Part shown: positions 59,593 through 64,000 of the stretch, one piece after another
How positions within the stretch are numbered: the stretch's first letter is position 1
Layout: every line of letters begins with the position of its first letter
NCBI GenBank assembly: GCA_036272325.1
Contig: DATAYY010000033.1
Span: 1-64,000, forward strand
Source of the DNA: Schlegelella_A sp036272325
Lineage (GTDB): Bacteria; Pseudomonadota; Gammaproteobacteria; Burkholderiales; Burkholderiaceae_C
Length of the DNA stretch: 64,000 nucleotides
Direction of reading: 5' to 3'
The notes under the pieces: model-generated
Databases searched by the model: none
What the model was told of the DNA's origin: nothing
Seen by the model: the letters and a program-made list of their open reading frames with translations, nothing else
Program-made: the position numbers and the translations under genes

Positions 59593-60357
59593 ATGACCCA
59601 GCCCGAATCGGCACCGCCGTCGCGCGGTGCCCTCGCCGCCGCCGATCAGGATCTGAGCGAGGCCGAACTCGCCGAGCTCGATGCGTTGCTCGCCACTGTC
59701 CCCGAGCCGCTCGAGCCGCTCGATGCGGTCATGCTCGACGGGTTCCTGTGCTGCGTCATCGTCCAGCCGGCCATCGTCGAGTCCGACAACTGGCTGCCGT
59801 ACGTGTTCGATGCGGGCGGCCACCGCTGGGGCGAAGCCGAGCCCGGCGACGAGCAGCGCCGTGCCCGCGCCCTTGTCCTGCGCCGCCACGCAGCCCTCAA
59901 CCGCGCTCTCGCGGAATACGGCAGCTTCGAGCCGCTCCTGCTCCAGCCGGACGCCGACAACGCGGACGAGCAGCGACGCGCCGCCGACGATCCGATCGGC
60001 GCGATCCTGCGGCCCTGGGTCGCCGGCTTCGAGCAGGCGCTGCAGGTGCTGCCGGCGCTCGTCGATCTCGACGACTCACAGGTTCGCTCGGCCCTGGCGC
60101 GCGTGCTCCAGTTCCTCCCCGACGACGCGGCCGATGAAACCGACTCCGCGCGACCGAGCGCGAAGTCGGCGCTGTCGCTCGATCAGGCGATCGACCACGT
60201 CGTCAGTGGCGTCGCCGAGCTGTACGAATGGACGCTGCCGCTGCGCTACAAGGTCGAGGTCGTCCGCCACGCAGCGCCGAAGGTCGGCCGCAACGATCCG
60301 TGTCCGTGCGGCAGCGGACGAAAGTTCAAGCACTGCCACGGCGCGGCGGCGGCTTGA
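59593..60357 (+). CDS. UPF0149/YecA-type protein with SEC-C zinc motif
   Basis: A 254-residue protein with an N-terminal UPF0149/YecA helical domain (LSEAELAELDALLATVPEPL onward, with MLDGFLCCVIVQP near residue 48) and a C-terminal SEC-C motif, NDPCPCGSGRKFKHCH, which binds zinc as in SecA. Proteins of this kind are thought to be ribosome- or SecA-associated, based on E. coli YecA, but roles are poorly known. The stop overlaps the next ATG (TGATG), coupling it to the phosphoesterase gene. Confidence 0.9.
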   Translation: MTQPESAPPSRGALAAADQDLSEAELAELDALLATVPEPLEPLDAVMLDGFLCCVIVQPAIVESDNWLPYVFDAGGHRWGEAEPGDEQRRARALVLRRHAALNRALAEYGSFEPLLLQPDADNADEQRRAADDPIGAILRPWVAGFEQALQVLPALVDLDDSQVRSALARVLQFLPDDAADETDSARPSAKSALSLDQAIDHVVSGVAELYEWTLPLRYKVEVVRHAAPKVGRNDPCPCGSGRKFKHCHGAAAA

Positions 60358-61130
60358 TGCGCCTGCAACTGCTCTCCGACCTGCACTTCGAGACGGAGAC
60401 ATACCTCCCCGCGCCGGCGGTCGGCGCCGAGCTGCTCGTCCTCGCCGGCGATATCGACAGCCGCTGGGACGGGCTGGAGCGCTTCGCTCGCTGGCCGGTG
60501 CCGGTCGTCTTCGTCGCCGGCAACCACGAGTTCGACGATCGCGACATCGCCGACGCCGGTGCTGCGCTGCGCGCCCGTTGCAACAGCCTGGGCATCACGA
60601 TGCTCGAGCGCGAGCGCTTGCTCGTCGACGACGACGAGGGCCGCCGGGTGCGCATCGTCGGCACGATCCGCTGGAGCGACTTCGACCTGTTCGGCGCGCT
60701 CGGTCGTGCCAAGGCGATGCGGGCTGGCGCCTACTTCATGGATCTCATGCGGGCGACACGCGCTGGCCGGCCGTTCGATGCCGAGGCGATGCGGGAGGAA
60801 GCGCTCGCATGTCGCGATTGGCTCGCGGCCGAGCTGCGGCGGCCGCGCGACGGCTGGGATCGAACCGTGGTCGTCACGCACTTCGCGCCGAGCCTGCGCA
60901 GCGCCGACCCGCGCTACGGCGAGCGCAGCGGCACGGCGAGCTTTTGCAACGCCGACGACGACCTGCTGCCGTTCGCCGAGCTCTGGCTGCACGGCCACCT
61001 GCACTGCGTTCACGACTACCGCGTCGTTCATGCCGGCGGCGGCTCGACACGGGTGGTTTGCAATTCGCGCGGCAGCGAGCGCCGCGGCGAGGCGGCGGCG
61101 CACCGACCGGGGCTGGTCCTGGAGGTGTGA
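60357..61130 (+). CDS. Calcineurin-like metallophosphoesterase
   Basis: A 257-residue metallophosphoesterase. The di-metal site residues are all visible: SDLHFE at residue 7, AGDID near residue 34, GNHEF near residue 57, THFAPS near residue 180, and GHLHCVHD near residue 215. Substrate is unknown; close relatives act on small phosphoesters or nucleotides. It is coupled to the SEC-C protein gene and convergent with a 70-residue gene. Confidence 0.93.
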   Translation: MRLQLLSDLHFETETYLPAPAVGAELLVLAGDIDSRWDGLERFARWPVPVVFVAGNHEFDDRDIADAGAALRARCNSLGITMLERERLLVDDDEGRRVRIVGTIRWSDFDLFGALGRAKAMRAGAYFMDLMRATRAGRPFDAEAMREEALACRDWLAAELRRPRDGWDRTVVVTHFAPSLRSADPRYGERSGTASFCNADDDLLPFAELWLHGHLHCVHDYRVVHAGGGSTRVVCNSRGSERRGEAAAHRPGLVLEV

Positions 61131-61154
61131 GCGGCGCCGTCGCGCCGCGCTCGA

Positions 61155-61367
61155 TCAGAAGGTCGAGCGACGGTGCTGGCGCAGCGCGATCCGGCTCGGC
61201 GGCGCGGCGCGTTCGCGCGCCGCGAGTTCAGACGGCGATTCGGGCTGGATGGTCGTGATCGCGTCGAGACCGAACGCCGTGCCCATGTCGGCCGGATCGT
61301 CGGCCAGCCGGCGCGCCGCTCGACGCGAGGTCGACCAGTAACGGCGGGCGCGGGCGATCAGGTTCAT
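61155..61367 (-). CDS. Small basic protein of unknown function
   Basis: A 70-residue reading frame starting at ATG 61367 with GGAGA about six bases ahead. It opens with an amphipathic basic helix (MNLIARARRYWSTSRRAARR) and has a short acidic/neutral middle with DPADMGTAFGLDA, then an Arg-rich end. The pattern resembles small conserved proteins seen in other betaproteobacteria, but I cannot name the family. A peripheral membrane or nucleic-acid role would fit the basic helix; this is speculation. The longer frame to 61583 is not supported. Confidence 0.6.
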   Translation of the reverse strand: MNLIARARRYWSTSRRAARRLADDPADMGTAFGLDAITTIQPESPSELAARERAAPPSRIALRQHRRSTF

Positions 61368-61495
61368 CGGGGTCTCCGGGGCGACAGTTCGCGCAACCAG
61401 TATCCGCGTTGTCGGCGGCGCAGGCATCCCGCAACCGAGGGGCGAAGCGGTCGCAATTGGCGTTGCGTCGCAAACGCGTCGCGACGCCGCCACGT

Positions 61496-61969
61496 TTACT
61501 CCGCGACGTATTTGTTGCCTGCCGCTTTGTAACGACTCACGGCGTGCTTGAGGTCGCTGTACTCCTCGCACGGCAGGAAGCACGCCTTGTCGAGCGCGGC
61601 CAAGCGTTGCTCGGCCTTCTCGAGGTTTCCGGTCATGAGGTAGAGCTCGCCGGAGTATTCGAGCGCACCGCGGTGCTTCGGCTCGATGCGCAGCGCCGCG
61701 TCATAGAACTTCTCGGCTTCGGCGAGGTTGGCGGAATCGGCCTTGCGCAGGCTGTAGCCCATCAGGTTGTTCCAGTCCGCGCTCGCCGGCAGGTTGGCCT
61801 TTTTCAGCTCGTCGATCGCGGCCGGCCAGTTCTTCTCGGCGATGCGCGCGCGCGCCGGCGAGAGGGCGTCGGGCTTGCTCGGCGTCGCGACGACGTCGGC
61901 GGCGATGGCGCTCCCCGCCGCCAGCAGCGACGCGACGACAACGAGCAAGCGAAGCGAGACGATGGCCAT
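61496..61969 (-). CDS. Exported tetratricopeptide-repeat protein
   Basis: A 157-residue protein with a Sec signal peptide (MAIVSLRLLVVVASLLAAGSAIAA) and two to three TPR units, clearest in EAEKFYDAALRIEPKHRGALEYSGELYLMTG (shown in part; residues ~75-110). A late Cys pair (CFLPC, near residue 131) may form a disulphide. TPRs mediate protein-protein contacts, so this is probably a periplasmic adaptor. It is divergent from the Hsp70-like gene, with 103 bases between starts. No partner can be named. Confidence 0.85.
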   Translation of the reverse strand: MAIVSLRLLVVVASLLAAGSAIAADVVATPSKPDALSPARARIAEKNWPAAIDELKKANLPASADWNNLMGYSLRKADSANLAEAEKFYDAALRIEPKHRGALEYSGELYLMTGNLEKAEQRLAALDKACFLPCEEYSDLKHAVSRYKAAGNKYVAE

Positions 61970-62072
61970 GGCGGTCTCCGGTTGCAACGGCGAACAGGAA
62001 GCATAGTCAAAGCCGACCCCGCTCGCTGCGAGCCCTAGAATCGCGCCCCTTTCGCCGCACGGCGCCGCAGCC

Positions 62073-63389
62073 ATGCCCGACGAGACTCCGTTCTGCGCGA
62101 TCGACTTCGGCACCTCGAATTCGGCGGTCGCCGTCGCCGATGGCGCCGCGATGCGCCTGATCGAGCTCGAGCCGGGCTTTCGAACCATGCCGACCGCGGT
62201 CTTCTACCCCGGCGAGAGCGAGAGCCGGGGCCGGGTCGAGCCGGCGACGTGCCAGTTCGGCCGCGCCGCGATCGCCGCCTACGTCGACGGCATCGACGGC
62301 CGGCTGATGCGCTCGATGAAGAGCATCCTCGGCAGCTCGCTGCTGCTGCAGACGACCGATGTCGGCGGCGGCCGCGGCGTCCGCTACATCGACATCGTGT
62401 CGACCTACCTCCGGCACTTGCGCACGAAGGCGGGCGCGGCCGCCGGCGCGCCGGTCGAGCGCGTGGTGCTCGGCCGGCCGGTGTACTTCGTCGACGACGA
62501 CCAAGCGCGCGACGCTCAGGCCGAAGCGGCGCTCGGCAGCGCGGCGGCGAGCGCCGGCTTTCGCGAGATCGAGTTCCAGTACGAGCCGATTGCCGCTGCG
62601 TTCGACCACGAGCAATCGGTGACGAGCGAGGAGATCGTCCTCGTCGCCGACATCGGCGGCGGCACGTCGGACTTCTCGCTCGTCCGCGTCAGCCCGGACC
62701 GCAGCGGTCGCGCCGACCGCAAGGACGACATCCTCGCCAACCATGGCGTTCACATCGCCGGCACCGACTTCGATCGCCGCGTCGAGCTCGCGCGCGTCCT
62801 GCCGCTGCTCGGCCATGGTGCGCTCGGTCCGAGCGTCGACGGCGGACCGCCGCGCGAGGCGCCGAGCGCGGTCTACTTCGACCTCGCGACCTGGCACCTC
62901 GTCAACACCGTCTACAAGCCGCAGCGCGTCGTCGAGCTGCGGGGCATGCGATCGTTCTACGCTGATCCGGGCCTGCACCAGCGAATGATGACGGTCGTCA
63001 CGCAGCGGCTCGGGCACGACCTCGTCGCTCGCGCCGAGGCGGCGAAGATCGCGGTCGCCGCCGGCGGCGCGGTCGCGATCGCACTCGATCACGTCGAGCC
63101 GGGACTCGCGAGCGGGCTCGACGAGAACGCGCTCGCCGCCGCGCTTGCCGTCGACGTCGACCGCATTGTCGCTGCCGCGCGGGAGACGGTCGCGCAAGCC
63201 GGGCTCACGGCGGCCGACGTCGATGCGCTCTACCTCACCGGCGGATCGACCGGGCTCGTCGTGCTCAACGATCGCCTGCAGCAGGCGTTCTCGGGTGCGC
63301 GCGTCGTTCGCGGCGATCGCTTTGCCAGCGTCGCCACCGGTCTTGCGCTGTTCGCGCAGCGCCGCTTCGCCTCGCGTCGCGGCCGCTGA
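62073..63389 (+). CDS. YegD-like Hsp70-family protein
   Basis: A 438-residue protein with only the ATPase half of Hsp70, like E. coli YegD. The phosphate-1 motif AIDFGTSNSAVAV begins at residue 8, and the second phosphate region is VLVADIGGGTSDFSLV near residue 190; LTGGSTGLV near residue 390 is the adenosine motif. No substrate-binding domain follows. Such proteins may be regulated chaperone-like ATPases, with no known client. It is convergent with the aminotransferase gene (four-base gap). Confidence 0.92.
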   Translation: MPDETPFCAIDFGTSNSAVAVADGAAMRLIELEPGFRTMPTAVFYPGESESRGRVEPATCQFGRAAIAAYVDGIDGRLMRSMKSILGSSLLLQTTDVGGGRGVRYIDIVSTYLRHLRTKAGAAAGAPVERVVLGRPVYFVDDDQARDAQAEAALGSAAASAGFREIEFQYEPIAAAFDHEQSVTSEEIVLVADIGGGTSDFSLVRVSPDRSGRADRKDDILANHGVHIAGTDFDRRVELARVLPLLGHGALGPSVDGGPPREAPSAVYFDLATWHLVNTVYKPQRVVELRGMRSFYADPGLHQRMMTVVTQRLGHDLVARAEAAKIAVAAGGAVAIALDHVEPGLASGLDENALAAALAVDVDRIVAAARETVAQAGLTAADVDALYLTGGSTGLVVLNDRLQQAFSGARVVRGDRFASVATGLALFAQRRFASRRGR

Positions 63390-63393
63390 GACG

Positions 63394-64000
63394 TCAGTCG
63401 GCGAGCACGGCGGCCATCGCCCGCGCGGTGGCCTCGACGTTGCCGCGATTCAGGCCGGCGACGCACATTCGACCCGAACGCACGAGATAGACGGCGAACT
63501 CCTCGCGCAGGCGGTCCACCTGCCGCGGCGAAAGCCCGGTGTAGCTGAACATGCCGCGCTGGTGGAGGAAGTACGAGAAGTCGCGCCCGGGCATCTTCGC
63601 GGCGAGCACGCCGTGCAGCGACGTTCGCATCGCCTGGATCCGCTCGCGCATCGCGCCGAGCTCGGCTTCCCACTGGCGCCGCAGCTGCGGCTCGGTCAGG
63701 ACGGCGGCGACGACCTGGCCGCCATGGATCGGCGGGCTCGAGTAGTTCCGGCGCACGGTGAACTTGAGCTGGCCGATGACGTTGCCGGCCTCGGCCGCAT
63801 CGGCGCAGACGACACTCAGCGCGCCGCAGCGCTCGCCGTACAGGCTCATGCTCTTCGAGAACGAGTTGGCGACGAAGAACGCGAGCGGCCGGCCGTCGCG
63901 GTCGCGCGCCGCGGCGAGTGCGCGCAGCGCGTACGCGTCCTCGACGATACCGTCGCCGAAGCCCTGGTAGGCGAGGTCGAGGTAGGGCAGGAGGCCGCGC
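63394..64000 (-). CDS. Aromatic/aspartate aminotransferase (N-terminal part outside window)
   Basis: The C-terminal ~200 residues of a class I PLP aminotransferase of the AspC/TyrB type, running off the right edge. The Schiff-base lysine is in NSFSKSMSLYGER (K just before the Met at 63849), preceded by PYLDLAYQGFGDG; the phosphate Arg and C-terminal GMFSYTGLSPRQVDRL and RMCVAGLN are also visible. The enzyme transaminates aspartate or aromatic amino acids with 2-oxoglutarate; TyrB and AspC types cannot be told apart from this part. The ATG at 63849 is internal, since conserved sequence continues in frame to the window edge. Confidence 0.92.
   Translation of the reverse strand, partial: RGLLPYLDLAYQGFGDGIVEDAYALRALAAARDRDGRPLAFFVANSFSKSMSLYGERCGALSVVCADAAEAGNVIGQLKFTVRRNYSSPPIHGGQVVAAVLTEPQLRRQWEAELGAMRERIQAMRTSLHGVLAAKMPGRDFSYFLHQRGMFSYTGLSPRQVDRLREEFAVYLVRSGRMCVAGLNRGNVEATARAMAAVLAD

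Noticed and set aside
1..64000. Possible mobile elements, prophage, toxin-antitoxin or defence systems in the window.
   Set aside because: No transposase, integrase, recombinase, attachment repeats, toxin-antitoxin pair, restriction enzyme or Cas-like gene could be recognised; the gene content is core plus catabolic.

Overview
The window is chromosomal DNA of very high GC content, fully packed with genes, and almost certainly from a betaproteobacterium (Burkholderiales/Rhodocyclales-like). The main evidence is gene order: pilU-pilT divergent from yggS, followed by proC; rsmI divergent from a yraN-diaA-dolP cluster; recG near oxyR; queA near tgt. ubiA, prfC and rlmJ of proteobacterial type agree with this. 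I see no rRNA, tRNA, CRISPR array, integrase or complete insertion sequence. No gap between genes exceeds 300 bases. Many adjacent genes overlap by 1-8 bases, so translational coupling is common.

Layout. 1-4.8 kb: the tail of a YeaH/DUF444 gene coupled to spoVR, then a GlcD-type FAD dehydrogenase and a PduO-type cobalamin adenosyltransferase. 4.8-12 kb: an exported intradiol dioxygenase; a DAHP synthase gene (aroG) preceded by a 24-codon leader peptide rich in Trp, Phe and Tyr codons and an intrinsic terminator, i.e. a transcription attenuator; a FAH-family lipoprotein; tldD; a truncated gene remnant; rsmI; a decayed yraN whose frame runs into diaA; dolP. 12-20.5 kb: a 3-hydroxyisobutyrate-dehydrogenase-like gene, pilU, pilT, yggS, a GFA-family gene, then proC-gdhA and a divergent Lrp/rocD pair that together interconvert ornithine, proline and glutamate. 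20.5-29.7 kb: ubiA, a His-rich exported protein, prfC, and a minus-strand run of a TRAP transporter (dctPQM), a TauD/TfdA dioxygenase and a sterol-desaturase-like protein; then an Fpg/Nei glycosylase.

29.7-41.2 kb: dps, then a nine-gene plus-strand operon (30490-40214). It holds a hydroxyquinol-type 1,2-dioxygenase, a citryl-CoA-lyase-like protein, a CaiB/BaiF CoA-transferase, a branched-chain-type ABC importer with a LivM-LivG fusion, a MetE-core protein and a maleylacetate reductase. This is a catabolic unit for an aromatic compound, with transport included. The CoA-transferase and citrate-synthase-fold lyase beside the ring-cleavage genes are unusual. An OxyR gene with both redox cysteines faces the end of the operon.

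41.2-64 kb: an orphan glutamate-type binding protein, a YIP1-like membrane protein, recG, queA, a PQQ-type sugar dehydrogenase placed between queA and tgt, tgt, a CBS-domain protein coupled to a YihY membrane protein, an LplT-PlsC fusion, a beta-propeller lipoprotein, an XRE regulator, rlmJ-MOSC-TupA, pckG, a SEC-C protein, a phosphoesterase, a 70-residue protein, a TPR protein, a YegD-like Hsp70 and, cut by the right edge, an aromatic aminotransferase.

The two observations most worth following are the aromatic-amino-acid attenuator of aroG and the composite hydroxyquinol operon.
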